This document shows positions 53,436 to 61,724 of a stretch of DNA of 64,000 bases, one piece after another. Positions within the stretch are counted from its first letter, which is position 1. The number at the start of each line of letters is the position of its first letter. The notes under the pieces were generated by a model. That model saw only the letters and a program-made list of their open reading frames with translations, did no database searches and had not been told where the DNA came from. The stretch is from Bacillota bacterium. GTDB taxonomy: Bacteria; Bacillota; Bacilli; Paenibacillales; Paenibacillaceae. The stretch spans positions 1-64,000 of the forward strand of contig JAEWJS010000056.1 of NCBI GenBank assembly GCA_023386495.1, written 5' to 3'. The translations under genes and the position numbers were made by a program.

Positions 53436-54411
53436 GCTTCAGGAACATCCGCGTCCGAGCGTCTCTGTCATTATTCCTACTTATCAAGCCGGCGAGGAGC
53501 TGCGCGGTATGCTCGAGCGTCTCTGGACGCAGACGCTGCAGCCGCGCGAGATCATCGTCGTCGACTCGAGCTCCAAGGACGGCACGCCCGAGCTGGCGGA
53601 GTCCCTCGGCGCGCGCGTCATCCGGATCGACCAAGCAGACTTCGACCATGGCGGGACCCGCAATTATGCGGCCTCTCTTGCCGTGGGCGAAGTTCTTGTT
53701 TTTATGACGCAGGACGCGATGCCTGCAGACGAGTATCTGTTGGAGCGGTTGGCTGCACCGCTGCTCGCCGACGAACGAACCGCGCATGCGTATGCGCGGC
53801 AGCTGCCGCGCCCGGACGCTGCGCTGCTGGAGCGGCTGGCCCGCGACTACAATTATCCATCGGAGTCGAGGCGACAGGACCGCACCGCAATCCAACAGCT
53901 CGGCATCAAGGCCTTCTTCTGCTCGAACGCATGCGCTGCAGTACGGCGGGAATATTTTCGGGATCGGGGAGGGTTCGCGTCGCCTGTCATCTTCAATGAA
54001 GACTTGTTCATGGCGGCGGACAGCATCCTGGCAGGGTATGCGGTGCAATACGTCGCGGATGCCTGCGTGATCCATTCGCACAACTACTCGCTCTTGCAGC
54101 ACTTCAAGCGGATGTTCGACAATGGCGTGTCGATGCGCAGGAATGACGGTATCTACGCCTACTCGGGCGTCAACAAGGCAGGCTCGGGACTGGTCGGTTA
54201 CCAGCTGCGCGAATTGGTTAAAGGGAAGAAGCGGCGGTACATTCCGCGCCTGCTCGCCGAATCTGCGGCTAAGTATGCAGGCTATCAGCTCGGTCGCAGG
54301 TATTCGATGCTGCCGAATGCGCTGTGCAGGCGGTTCAGCATGCATCGTCGCATCTGGAACAAGCTGTCCGCCGAGCCGGGTGCGACGCGATCGACGACAG
54401 CCGGCAGCTGA
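53425..54411 (+). CDS. Family 2 glycosyltransferase (rhamnosyltransferase-like)
   Basis: A 328-residue GT-A enzyme overlapping the initiating transferase by 11 bp, so the two are probably translated together. VSVIIPTYQAGEELRGML, VVDSSSKDGTPELAE, DHGGTRNYAA, FMTQDAMPADE (metal site) and NEDLFMAAD match bacterial rhamnosyltransferases that act early in chain assembly. GC-rich like the backbone, unlike the AT-rich transferases at 33-42 kb, which suggests that this pair is the conserved end of the locus. Confidence 0.87.
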   Translation: MLTELQEHPRPSVSVIIPTYQAGEELRGMLERLWTQTLQPREIIVVDSSSKDGTPELAESLGARVIRIDQADFDHGGTRNYAASLAVGEVLVFMTQDAMPADEYLLERLAAPLLADERTAHAYARQLPRPDAALLERLARDYNYPSESRRQDRTAIQQLGIKAFFCSNACAAVRREYFRDRGGFASPVIFNEDLFMAADSILAGYAVQYVADACVIHSHNYSLLQHFKRMFDNGVSMRRNDGIYAYSGVNKAGSGLVGYQLRELVKGKKRRYIPRLLAESAAKYAGYQLGRRYSMLPNALCRRFSMHRRIWNKLSAEPGATRSTTAGS

Positions 54412-54452
54412 CTCGACAACAAGCGGGCAATTGGAGGGGGGACTGTCAGCGA

Positions 54453-54986
54453 ATGCGTAAATGGACGATCGGCCTCATTGTGTTACTCGTGCTGGGAGCT
54501 GCGGGCTATTACGGTTATGACTATGCGCGCGGCTATGTCGCGGATCGCGTCATGGATCAGGTCATCGTGCAGGTGATGAAGGACGAAGGGATTCAGCAGC
54601 TGCTGGAGGACCCGGAGATTGCGCGGCTGCTCGAAGAGGCTGCGGCAGCGGACAATATCGAGGCGCTCCACCAAGGATTGGGCGACAAGACCGGAGGTGC
54701 GGGCGGTGCAAGCACAGGTGAAGGCGAAGGCGCCGATGGCGAAAAAGCTGCTGCGGACGGCATCGTGCCGCGTGAGCTGGTCGTGCGCAATGTGGAAGAG
54801 GCGCAGGAGCTTGTGATGAACAAATTTTCCGCAGGGGCGATTCGGGAATATGCCGGGATGGCACGCGGGGGATTGACGGATGAGGAGCTCGCTGTTCTGG
54901 AAGAAGAGGTCATGTCCAAGTTCACGGCAGATGAGCTCGAATCTCTTAAGCTCGTGGCGTTGATGGAGATGCGGGCGCGCCAATAG
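54453..54986 (+). CDS. Membrane-anchored hypothetical protein
   Basis: A 177-residue protein: short basic start, one membrane segment (WTIGLIVLLVLGAAGYYGY), then an acidic, mostly helical extracellular part with a Gly/Ala/Glu-rich linker near residues 85-110. No family recognised. ATG 54453 lies 12 bases after GGAGGGGG (54433-54440); the longer upstream frame overlaps the glycosyltransferase and lacks support. It follows the glycosyltransferase by 41 bp and may be the last gene of that unit. Confidence 0.65.
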   Translation: MRKWTIGLIVLLVLGAAGYYGYDYARGYVADRVMDQVIVQVMKDEGIQQLLEDPEIARLLEEAAAADNIEALHQGLGDKTGGAGGASTGEGEGADGEKAAADGIVPRELVVRNVEEAQELVMNKFSAGAIREYAGMARGGLTDEELAVLEEEVMSKFTADELESLKLVALMEMRARQ

Positions 54987-55044
54987 ACGGGCCGAGGCGA
55001 ACGGAGTAACCTGCCGGCAAGGGCGGGATATCGAATGGGGGCGT

Positions 55045-55695
55045 ATGATGGGAAGTGCGTATAGAGCACGGCTGAACGGGTTAATCATTGCGGGCGGGCA
55101 GAGCCGGCGGATGGGGGCGGACAAGGCGCTGCTCCTCGTGAGCGGCAAGCCGCTCTTGGCGACGATGGTCGACCGAATGGCGGAGCATTGCGGCCGAATC
55201 GTAATTGCGGTAGGCGATTGCGAACGGGTAGCGGCATATAAGGAGGCGGTGCTGCCGCATTGCGGCACGCCGGCGTCCCGGATCGCGTTCGCGATCGATC
55301 GCTATGCGGACTGCGGTCCGCTCGCGGGCCTGCATGCCGGTCTGGCTGAGCTGCAAGACGGCTATGCGCTGGTTATGGGCTGCGATATGCCGCAGCTGTC
55401 CGAGACGCTCCTGGAGCGTATGGCAGCTGCGGCAGAGCGGGAAGATGCGGATGTGGTGCATGCGGCTGGGCAGCCTTTTCACGCGGTGTATCATGCTCGG
55501 GCAGGGCGTCTGGCGCTGGAACGGCTGGAGCAGGAAGATTATCGCTTCATGCGGCTGTTAGACGAAGCCAAGGCGGTGCGGGTCGAGCCGCAGACGGAAG
55601 AGGAATGGCAGGCCTTCTTGAACCTGAACTCGCCGGAGGCGTATCAGGCTTACATGGACCAAGCCAGCGCCGGTAAAGTCTCGAACGGTATGTAG
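55045..55695 (+). CDS. mobA: Molybdenum cofactor guanylyltransferase
   Basis: A 216-residue nucleotidyltransferase with LIIAGGQSRRMGADKALL (GTP-binding signature) and VMGCDMPQLS. It joins GMP to molybdopterin to form the bis-MGD cofactor needed by DMSO-reductase-family enzymes such as the NasC-like reductase encoded nearby on the other strand. Start ATG 55045 or 55048; GGGGG lies upstream. Its closeness to the nitrate genes supports a shared function though the island at 56.1-57.3 kb now separates them. Confidence 0.9.
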   Translation: MMGSAYRARLNGLIIAGGQSRRMGADKALLLVSGKPLLATMVDRMAEHCGRIVIAVGDCERVAAYKEAVLPHCGTPASRIAFAIDRYADCGPLAGLHAGLAELQDGYALVMGCDMPQLSETLLERMAAAAEREDADVVHAAGQPFHAVYHARAGRLALERLEQEDYRFMRLLDEAKAVRVEPQTEEEWQAFLNLNSPEAYQAYMDQASAGKVSNGM

Positions 55696-55717
55696 GGTGG
55701 TGATGATGAACGGAGTG

Positions 55718-55876
55718 CTACTCCATCAGTTCAGCCTCCTTGCTCGGTTCCATCCGCATCTGGTTCAATGGCTCAATATTGCGCTGTGACTCCTCGTGCG
55801 ACGGTTTGAGACGGATGCCGAATTGCTTGATCCATTCGTTGAATTCCGGTTTCCACTCGTACTTATTGTTCGTCAT
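55718..55876 (-). CDS. Small 52-residue hypothetical protein
   Basis: A short frame with a good ribosome site (GGAGATG nine bases before ATG 55876) starting MTNNKYEWKPEFNEWIKQFG and ending in an acidic tail. Charged, soluble and with no recognised domain. It converges with mobA, 22 bp apart. The ribosome site, protein-like composition and clean intergenic position make it more credible than a random frame. Confidence 0.55.
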   Translation of the reverse strand: MTNNKYEWKPEFNEWIKQFGIRLKPSHEESQRNIEPLNQMRMEPSKEAELME

Positions 55877-56050
55877 GGCCAACATCTCCGATTAGCAGAT
55901 TGATACTTCTAGTATAAGGTTCTGCGGCGCGAAGTAACGCGAACGCTGGATGTCGAATGGATATAATTAACTACATAATTTACCATAAATGGCTGTAGTG
56001 CTAATCGCGACCAATATGAGGCTGCTAATGGCGGCGGGCATGAAGCGCAG

Positions 56051-56105
56051 AGCAAAAAGGACTGTACCCGGACGGAAGGGATCGAAGCTTCCGGGGTACA
56101 GTCCT
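56051..56105 (-). terminator. Terminator hairpin, copy 1 of a 55-bp direct repeat
   Basis: Minus-strand AGGACTGTACCCCGGA / CCGGGTACAGTCCT with TTTTTGCT after it. The 55 bases are identical to 57344-57398 and in the same orientation. Here the hairpin has no obvious gene to terminate except the small minus-strand frame at 56122. Confidence 0.8.
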
Positions 56106-56121
56106 CTATTCCAGTGGGTCG

Positions 56122-56289
56122 CTATTGTCCATCCCTGGCCTCGTTGATTATCCTTAATGCTTCAGTATCATCTTCGATGTACTCGTTCAGACTGGAAGAT
56201 TCGTTAAGCTGGTCTAGTACTTCCTTGTTTGAAAAAATGGCATTGGCCATCTTTTGTTTCTGCAGGTCGTTCATTACTCTGCAGTCCAT
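56122..56289 (-). CDS. Small 55-residue acidic hypothetical protein
   Basis: Frame starting MDCRVMNDLQKQ with GGTGATC upstream and a helical, acidic sequence (LDQLNESSSLNEYIEDD). It is the first gene inside the island bounded by the 55-bp repeats and is oriented opposite to the other two. No family recognised; size and acidity would fit an antitoxin or an orphan regulator, but this is speculation. Confidence 0.5.
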   Translation of the reverse strand: MDCRVMNDLQKQKMANAIFSNKEVLDQLNESSSLNEYIEDDTEALRIINEARDGQ

Positions 56290-56458
56290 AACGATCACCA
56301 TCCTTGCCGCAATTATATCATAGATGTTGGCTAATTATGTTGCGATCGGTGATTGCCATAAGCTCAGTCGCATGAATCCTTGGATTCACAATAGGCGTGA
56401 GCCTTCTTCCATGATATGATGAAGATAATCCATTCCCCGTAACAGGATGATGCCTATT

Positions 56459-56848
56459 ATGAACTTGGTCGATAAAAAGAAGAAGGCTGCGGAGCTTGTA
56501 GCCTTCATGAAGCGGAATGATCCTGCATGGAAGCCGGGTTCGGATCAACATCACTTGAAGCGGCGAAAGCGTAAAGGTCATCTGCCGGATGACTATACAT
56601 TGGACAACTATAATAACTTGATACGAAAGCTATGCACGTCCGATGAGCATGAAGTCTATGTATATCATTTGCTGGGCTTTGATCAAGACTATTACGTGTT
56701 CGGCGACGGGGTTTACTGGATAGCTATCATTGGAGAGAATGGATTAATGGAGACAGCTTTTCCCCCAGATTCCTATTCCGGTTACTTGGCACCTGAAGGT
56801 GGATACCGATTACTGGGAACAATCAAGGAGGTGCTCCAATATGTCTAG
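56459..56848 (+). CDS. Island protein A, hypothetical (129 residues)
   Basis: A soluble basic-then-acidic protein: MNLVDKKKKAAELVAFMK, then KPGSDQHHLKRRKRKGHLPDDY and a beta-rich second half (YVFGDGVYWIAIIGENG). The basic histidine-containing stretch could bind nucleic acid. It overlaps the next gene by eight bases, so the two form a coupled pair, as toxin/immunity or toxin/antitoxin pairs do. AGGATGA precedes ATG 56459; ATG 56447 is an alternative. No family recognised. Confidence 0.65.
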   Translation: MNLVDKKKKAAELVAFMKRNDPAWKPGSDQHHLKRRKRKGHLPDDYTLDNYNNLIRKLCTSDEHEVYVYHLLGFDQDYYVFGDGVYWIAIIGENGLMETAFPPDSYSGYLAPEGGYRLLGTIKEVLQYV

Positions 56849-57188
56849 GCAAAACGATATTCATCAATATGGGATGGATGTGCAAGACTTGGACGCCAGC
56901 CCTTTTGAAATGATCGAGATGTTACGGTCGCGAAGCAAAATTCATTCGTATTTCCGGGAATTGACGGACGAAGAGAAGCTGGAGGTCAATCGGTATGATT
57001 TGATGCTGTTGTTCAACGCCCAAGCGTTCTACGATAAGCTCAAACTCGTCCATGACTTCCAATGCTCTAATAAGCCCGATGACGAATGGTGGTGGCATCT
57101 GCATGACGTGGTGCGGGCGTTCAACAAGAGAAGCTTCTCAATCAGCTTTGCAGACGCGCATGGAGATTTGATGGTTAATATGACCTAA
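56841..57188 (+). CDS. Island protein B, hypothetical partner of protein A (115 residues)
   Basis: A soluble, acidic, helical protein (MSRQNDIHQYGMDVQDLD ... DEEKLEVNRYDLMLLFNAQAFYDKL ... DEWWWHLHDVV). ATG 56841 has the near-perfect AAGGAGGTG at 56825-56833 inside the preceding gene, so expression is coupled and strong. Acidic partner behind a basic protein suggests an immunity or antitoxin role; not tested by any motif. A strong terminator follows. Confidence 0.65.
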   Translation: MSRQNDIHQYGMDVQDLDASPFEMIEMLRSRSKIHSYFRELTDEEKLEVNRYDLMLLFNAQAFYDKLKLVHDFQCSNKPDDEWWWHLHDVVRAFNKRSFSISFADAHGDLMVNMT

Positions 57189-57202
57189 AATTGCTGTTGC
57201 CA

Positions 57203-57239
57203 GCCAACCCCACTACATGATGTGAGGTTGGCCTTTTTT
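57203..57239 (+). terminator. Terminator of the island gene pair
   Basis: Stem GCCAACC(C)CAC / GTG(A)GGTTGGC followed by CTTTTTT, 15 bp after the stop of protein B. Confidence 0.85.
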
Positions 57240-57343
57240 GTGTGGAATGCCTACACAAGAAGGCATAGCGGAAAAGCCCTTAACGGCAAGCTTGGAGGGT
57301 CTACTTCCAATACTTCTTAGATGTTGAGGTGTGGGGTTCGGGA

Positions 57344-57398
57344 AGCAAAAAGGACTGTACCCGGACGGAAGGGATCGAAGCTTCCGGGGTACAGTCCT
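57344..57398 (-). terminator. Terminator hairpin of nasC, copy 2 of the 55-bp direct repeat
   Basis: Identical to 56051-56105. In minus-strand reading it follows the nasC stop by about 50 bp, with a perfect stem and TTTTTGCT, so this is the natural site and copy 1 is the displaced duplicate. Confidence 0.85.
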
Positions 57399-57449
57399 TC
57401 TTGTGTTGCGGTACGGGCGCGGGCGGCGCTTACGAGGGTGGGGGAGTGG

Positions 57450-59843
57450 TCAAATACCGCCCTCGTTCGCCGCGCGCAGCCGCGCCCGGTCTTGCGGCAC
57501 GGAACCGCTGCCGCCTCCGATGGAATCCGCAGCCGCGGCTGCGGAGGCGGTGCGTCCGGGTGCCGCCGGGACGCCGGCGGGACGTGCAGCGCCTCTGGCA
57601 GCAGCCGCCGCGGACGCGTCCGGCGAAGCGGCGCCGCCGGTATTGACGCCGTCGGCGTCCTCGCCGAGCGATTCGCGGTCGGCGCGTTCGACGCGCACGG
57701 CGCAGATCTTGAACTCCGGCATCCGGCTGATCGGATGCAGGGCGTCGTTGGTGAGGCGATTGATCGATAGCTCGCCGCCCCAGTGGAAAGGGACGAACAC
57801 TGTCGTCCTGTGAATGTCGGGCGAGATCTTGGCATCGAACACGAGCGAGCCGCGGCGCGTCGTGAGCCGCACGCGATCCCCGGGGCGCAGGAGCAGCTTC
57901 TCCGCTAGCGATGGATGGATCTCCGCCACCGGCACGGGCGCCTTCTTCATAAGCGCCTCGGTGCGGCGGGTCTGTACGCCGCTCAGGTACTGGCTGCCGA
58001 CGCGGCCGGTCGTCAGGATGTACGGGTACGCGGCATCCGTCGTCTCGGCCGGCTTTTGCGGCGTAATGCCGAAAAGCTTGGCGCGGCCGCCTGGACGAGC
58101 GAACGCGAGGTCCGTGAACATGCGCGGCGTGCCGGGATGATCCTCGGCAGGGCAGGGCCAGAATACGCCCTTCTCCTCGACCAAGCGGCGATACGTGATG
58201 CCGCTGTAATCGGCGGGCCCGCCTGCGGACGCGCGGCGCAGCTCGTTGAACACCGCTTCCGGCGATTCGAACCGGAAGTACTGCCCCCGGCCGAGCCGCT
58301 CGGCCAATTCGCAGATGAGCTTATAATCCGGCATGGCTTCGCCCGGCGGCACCAGCGCTTGCGCGCGATGGAAGACGCGGCCTTCCAGGTTCGTGAGTGT
58401 GCCCTCTGCCTCGAGAAAAGAGGTCCCAGGCAGCACCCAGTCCGCGTAAGCGCAAGTCTCCGTCTCGAACAGATCGACGACGACGAGCAGCTCGAGCTTC
58501 TCGAGCGCGGCAGCGACGCGTGCGCTGTTCGGGCTGGAGACGAGCGGGTTCGAGCCGAGCACGATCATCGCCTTGATCTCGCCCTCGTGAATGCGGTCGA
58601 ACAGCTCGTAAGCCGACACGCCCTTGCCCGGCAGCTCTGCCGGGTCGATGCCCCATACGCCCGCTACATGCTCGCGGGCGGCAGGGTCCTCGATCAGCCG
58701 GTAGCCTGGCAGCTGATCGGCCTTCTGGCCGTGCTCGCGGCCGCCTTGGCCGTTCGCTTGGCCCGTGACGGCGCCGAAGCCGCTGTTCGGCTTGCCGATT
58801 TTGCCTGTGAGCAGGCAGAGGTTGATGTAATTAAGCGTGTGCTCCACGCCGTTCGTCTGCTGCTCCAGGCCGCGCGCGGTCAGGATCACGCCGGATTCGG
58901 CCTTCGCGAAGCCGCGCGCGACCGTGCGGATTACCTCGACCGGAATGCCGGTATAGAGCGAGACGCGGTCCGGCGAGAACTCGGCGACGGCCTTGCGCAC
59001 ATCCTCGATGCCTTCGGTATGCTTCGCGACGAAGTCGGCATCGTAGAGCCGCTCTTCGAGAATGACATGCAGCAGGCCGCTCGTGAAGACGGAGTCGAAG
59101 CCCGGCTGCAACGGAATGTGAATGTCCGCGATCTTCGAGGTCATCGTCTGGCGCGGATCGATCGTGACGATGACCGCCTTCTGTTGCTTCTTGGCTGCGA
59201 GCAGATAAGGCATCATCGTCGGCTGGCATTCGGCAATGTTCGTGCCGGCCAGAATGATGTACTTCGCGCCTGCGATATCCTCGAGCGGCAGGTTCAGCCC
59301 GCGGTCGATGCCGAACGCGCGGTTCTGCGCCGCGGCGGCCGAGGACATGCAGTAGCGGCCGTTATAGTCGATGTAGCGCGATCGCAGGGCGACACGCGTG
59401 AACTTGCCGAGCAGGTAGGAGACCTCGTTGGTCAGCGAACCGCCGCCGAACACGGACACTGCATCCGGGCCGTATCGGGCTTGAATGTCTTGGATGCGCG
59501 ACGCGATATCAGTCAGCGCGGTATCCCAGGCTGCGCGCTCCAGCGGACGGGCGAGTGCGGCGGCGCGGCCTGTGCCGCCCATTGGAGCTGCCGTGACTGC
59601 CGCGTCGATCGGCGACCTGCGGTACGGATAGAGCAGCCGGTCCGGATGGACGACATGCCCGATGGAATTGAAGCCCTTCTGGCACAGGCGGCCGGCGGCG
59701 ACGGGGAAGTCCGGGCTGGGCTTCACTTCGTAGCCGTGCTCGCCGCTTGCGGGCACCAGCTCGATGCCGCACTGCATGCTGCAATAGCAGCAATGGGAAG
59801 TAAGCCGGTCTTGATTCGGATGTGCGGCGATTGGCGCTGCCAT
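57450..59843 (-). CDS. nasC: Assimilatory nitrate reductase catalytic subunit
   Basis: A 797-residue molybdopterin oxidoreductase. The N-terminal 4Fe-4S site is C18-x2-C21-x3-C25 with C54 (GRLCQKGF); then GSLTNEVSYLLGKF, GTNIAECQPT, the bis-MGD regions and a C-terminal molydopterin-dinucleotide-binding domain (ILTTGRVGSQYLSG, HPSLAEKLLLRPGDRVRLTTRRGSLV). It reduces nitrate to nitrite with electrons from a separate subunit not in this window. The last roughly 65 residues are Ala/Gly-rich and low in complexity, beyond the end of B. subtilis NasC (about 710). No signal peptide: cytoplasmic. ATG 59843 has GGAGGG seven bases upstream. Confidence 0.9.
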   Translation of the reverse strand: MAAPIAAHPNQDRLTSHCCYCSMQCGIELVPASGEHGYEVKPSPDFPVAAGRLCQKGFNSIGHVVHPDRLLYPYRRSPIDAAVTAAPMGGTGRAAALARPLERAAWDTALTDIASRIQDIQARYGPDAVSVFGGGSLTNEVSYLLGKFTRVALRSRYIDYNGRYCMSSAAAAQNRAFGIDRGLNLPLEDIAGAKYIILAGTNIAECQPTMMPYLLAAKKQQKAVIVTIDPRQTMTSKIADIHIPLQPGFDSVFTSGLLHVILEERLYDADFVAKHTEGIEDVRKAVAEFSPDRVSLYTGIPVEVIRTVARGFAKAESGVILTARGLEQQTNGVEHTLNYINLCLLTGKIGKPNSGFGAVTGQANGQGGREHGQKADQLPGYRLIEDPAAREHVAGVWGIDPAELPGKGVSAYELFDRIHEGEIKAMIVLGSNPLVSSPNSARVAAALEKLELLVVVDLFETETCAYADWVLPGTSFLEAEGTLTNLEGRVFHRAQALVPPGEAMPDYKLICELAERLGRGQYFRFESPEAVFNELRRASAGGPADYSGITYRRLVEEKGVFWPCPAEDHPGTPRMFTDLAFARPGGRAKLFGITPQKPAETTDAAYPYILTTGRVGSQYLSGVQTRRTEALMKKAPVPVAEIHPSLAEKLLLRPGDRVRLTTRRGSLVFDAKISPDIHRTTVFVPFHWGGELSINRLTNDALHPISRMPEFKICAVRVERADRESLGEDADGVNTGGAASPDASAAAAARGAARPAGVPAAPGRTASAAAAADSIGGGSGSVPQDRARLRAANEGGI

Positions 59844-59948
59844 AGTCGATCCCTCCAGTGCTCGGTCTATAAGTTAGGCGATACATCGCGTTGCTTTTGC
59901 TTGTGCGCGTTGCTCATCTATCTCTTGCGTAATCTCATACCTCATACC

Positions 59949-60128
59949 TCATGCCCGTGCGACGTTCATTTCCCTGTCGCGTGTGCGAATCTCCGCGCCG
60001 TCTCGATCTGCCTGCTCGACACCCTTATCGGCGGTCTCCGCGTTGTCGTAGGCTGCATCGGCAGGAACCATCCCCCAGAGATCCATGACATCCAACAGGT
60101 CGTAGTCGCAGCCTTCAAAAGCGTCCAT
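59949..60128 (-). CDS. Small 59-residue acidic protein upstream of nasC
   Basis: Frame starting MDAFEGCDYDLLDVMDLWGM with a strong GGAGGTGA upstream of ATG 60128. It is acidic (many Asp and Glu) with a hydrophobic N-terminal helix; the tail is charged. It is on the nasC strand 105 bp before that gene and after narK, so it is probably cotranscribed. No family recognised; it could be an accessory or chaperone-like peptide of the reductase. Confidence 0.55.
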   Translation of the reverse strand: MDAFEGCDYDLLDVMDLWGMVPADAAYDNAETADKGVEQADRDGAEIRTRDREMNVARA

Positions 60129-60491
60129 ACCCGTCACCTCCGATCGGATCGTTCAGCGAATTCACACTTCAGGGCAATCAGGCAGCAATAGTGGGAAAAG
60201 CTCCCGCTAATATTGCGATGTTGCAGTATCGGTGAGAAATAGCGGGAAAAGCTCCCGTTGATCAAGGTGAAAACCGTGTATAGTGTCGTTCGGGCTGGAT
60301 TAGCGGGAAGAATTCCGGCTAATGCGGGTACTTCGGCTGGTGGCAAGATTTTAGCGGGAGGAATTCCGGCTAATCCTACGACTACGCGTTTCAGCATCAG
60401 CCGAATAAGCGTCTCAGCACCAGCCTAGCCCCGACCGCGAACACTCCCCCGCAAACGAATCAACCTTCAACCAACAACTACTCTCCCATGC
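60129..60491. other. 363-bp region between narK and the small nas protein, with palindromic repeats
   Basis: Contains four short palindromes of the type TAGCGGGA...TCCCGCTA (see 60190-60372) and no supported gene. No consensus promoter was found on the minus strand. Confidence 0.5.
60190..60372. repeat. Four short palindromic repeats
   Basis: About 20-bp imperfect palindromes at 60190-60209, 60240-60259, 60301-60321 and 60352-60372. The first two share GGGAAAAGCTCCCG; the last two share the core GAATTCCGGCTAAT. They are 50-61 bp apart. They may act as mRNA-stabilising or attenuating hairpins between narK and nasC. Confidence 0.6.
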
Positions 60492-61724
60492 TTACGAAGC
60501 GACCGTCGATTGCTCCAGCTGCGTGCGGGCTTTGCCGCCCGAGCCGATCCAGGTCTTCTTCCAGGAGCCCTGCACGATGAAGATCAGGACGACGCAGCTC
60601 AGCGCGATGCCGCTCAGGATCAGGAAGCCCGGCGTATACGAGCCGGTCGACTGATACAGGTTGCCGAGAATCTTCGGCAGGAAGTACCCGCCGACCCCGC
60701 CGGCCGCGCCGACGATGCCGGTCACGATACCGATCTCCGCGCCGAAGCGCTGCGGTACGAGCTGGAACACCGAGCCGTTGCCTGCGCCGAGGCACATCAT
60801 GCCGATGAATAAGAGGGTGGTGACGACGCCGAGCGGCGGGATCGACGAGATCGAGGCGAGCATGACCGCCGCGCCGGCGTAGAGCAGCATCAGCATCCGA
60901 ATGCCGCCGATCTTATCGGCGAGCCATCCGCCGACAGGGCGGAAGAAGCTGCCCGCGATGACGCAGAGCGTCGTGAAGTCCGCAGCCTTGACGGCGCTAA
61001 GGCCATACTGCGTATTGAAGAAAATCGTCAAGTAATTCGACAGACCGACGAAGCCGCCGAACGTCACGCTGTACAGGATGCAGAACAGCCACGCGTCACG
61101 CTGTTTCAGAATGTTGCCGTAATCGGCGAGCGTCTTCGGAGCGGGTTGGTTCGGGCTGTCCTTGGCCAGCAGCGTAAAGATGATGAATACGATCGTAATC
61201 GGAATGAGTGCAAGCGCGAATACCGTCTCCCAGCCGTATGCCAGTGCGATCCGGTTCGCGAACAGCGTCGTGAACACCGTGCCGCTGTTGCCTGCGCCGG
61301 CGATGCCCATCGCGAGGCCTTGGTATTGCGGCGGGTACCAGCGGCTGGCCAGCGGCAGCGCTGCGGCGAACGAGGCGCCGGCAACGCCGAGCAGCAAGCC
61401 TACATAATAGAGCTCATTCAGCGAGTTGACGAACTGCCAGCCCCAGATCAGGGGCACCATCGTGATCAGCATGCCGAGCTGCGACGTGCGCTTCGGCCCG
61501 ATCCGATCGGTCAGGAAGCCGAGGACGAGGCGCAGGATCGAACCGCCGAGAATCGGCAGGGCAACCAGGTTCGCCTTCTGCGCGGCATCCATCGGATAAT
61601 CGCTCATGATGACGACGACGAGCGGGCCCATCAGCACCCAGATCATGAAGCTCACATCAAAATACAAGAACGCACTGAACAAGGAAGGCTTGTGACCGGT
61701 TTGCCAAAATCCCTTTTTATCCAT
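60492..61724 (-). CDS. narK: Nitrate/nitrite transporter (NarK/NasA type, MFS)
   Basis: A 410-residue major-facilitator protein with 12 hydrophobic segments. Both nitrate-signature regions are seen: GIAGAGNSGTVFTTLF and GIVGAAGGVGGYFLPKILG. It should import nitrate (and may export nitrite) for the reductase gene downstream. ATG 61724 is chosen because GGAGAGGAG precedes it; the GTG at 61916 would add 64 residues that include the leader hairpins and do not look like protein. Its 5' leader is about 280 nt long and structured (see 61860-62044), so expression is probably controlled by antitermination. Confidence 0.9.
   Translation of the reverse strand: MDKKGFWQTGHKPSLFSAFLYFDVSFMIWVLMGPLVVVIMSDYPMDAAQKANLVALPILGGSILRLVLGFLTDRIGPKRTSQLGMLITMVPLIWGWQFVNSLNELYYVGLLLGVAGASFAAALPLASRWYPPQYQGLAMGIAGAGNSGTVFTTLFANRIALAYGWETVFALALIPITIVFIIFTLLAKDSPNQPAPKTLADYGNILKQRDAWLFCILYSVTFGGFVGLSNYLTIFFNTQYGLSAVKAADFTTLCVIAGSFFRPVGGWLADKIGGIRMLMLLYAGAAVMLASISSIPPLGVVTTLLFIGMMCLGAGNGSVFQLVPQRFGAEIGIVTGIVGAAGGVGGYFLPKILGNLYQSTGSYTPGFLILSGIALSCVVLIFIVQGSWKKTWIGSGGKARTQLEQSTVAS

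Noticed and set aside
57915..60191. 758-codon plus-strand frame opposite nasC
   Set aside because: Arg/Ala-rich antisense shadow with no start site or domains.
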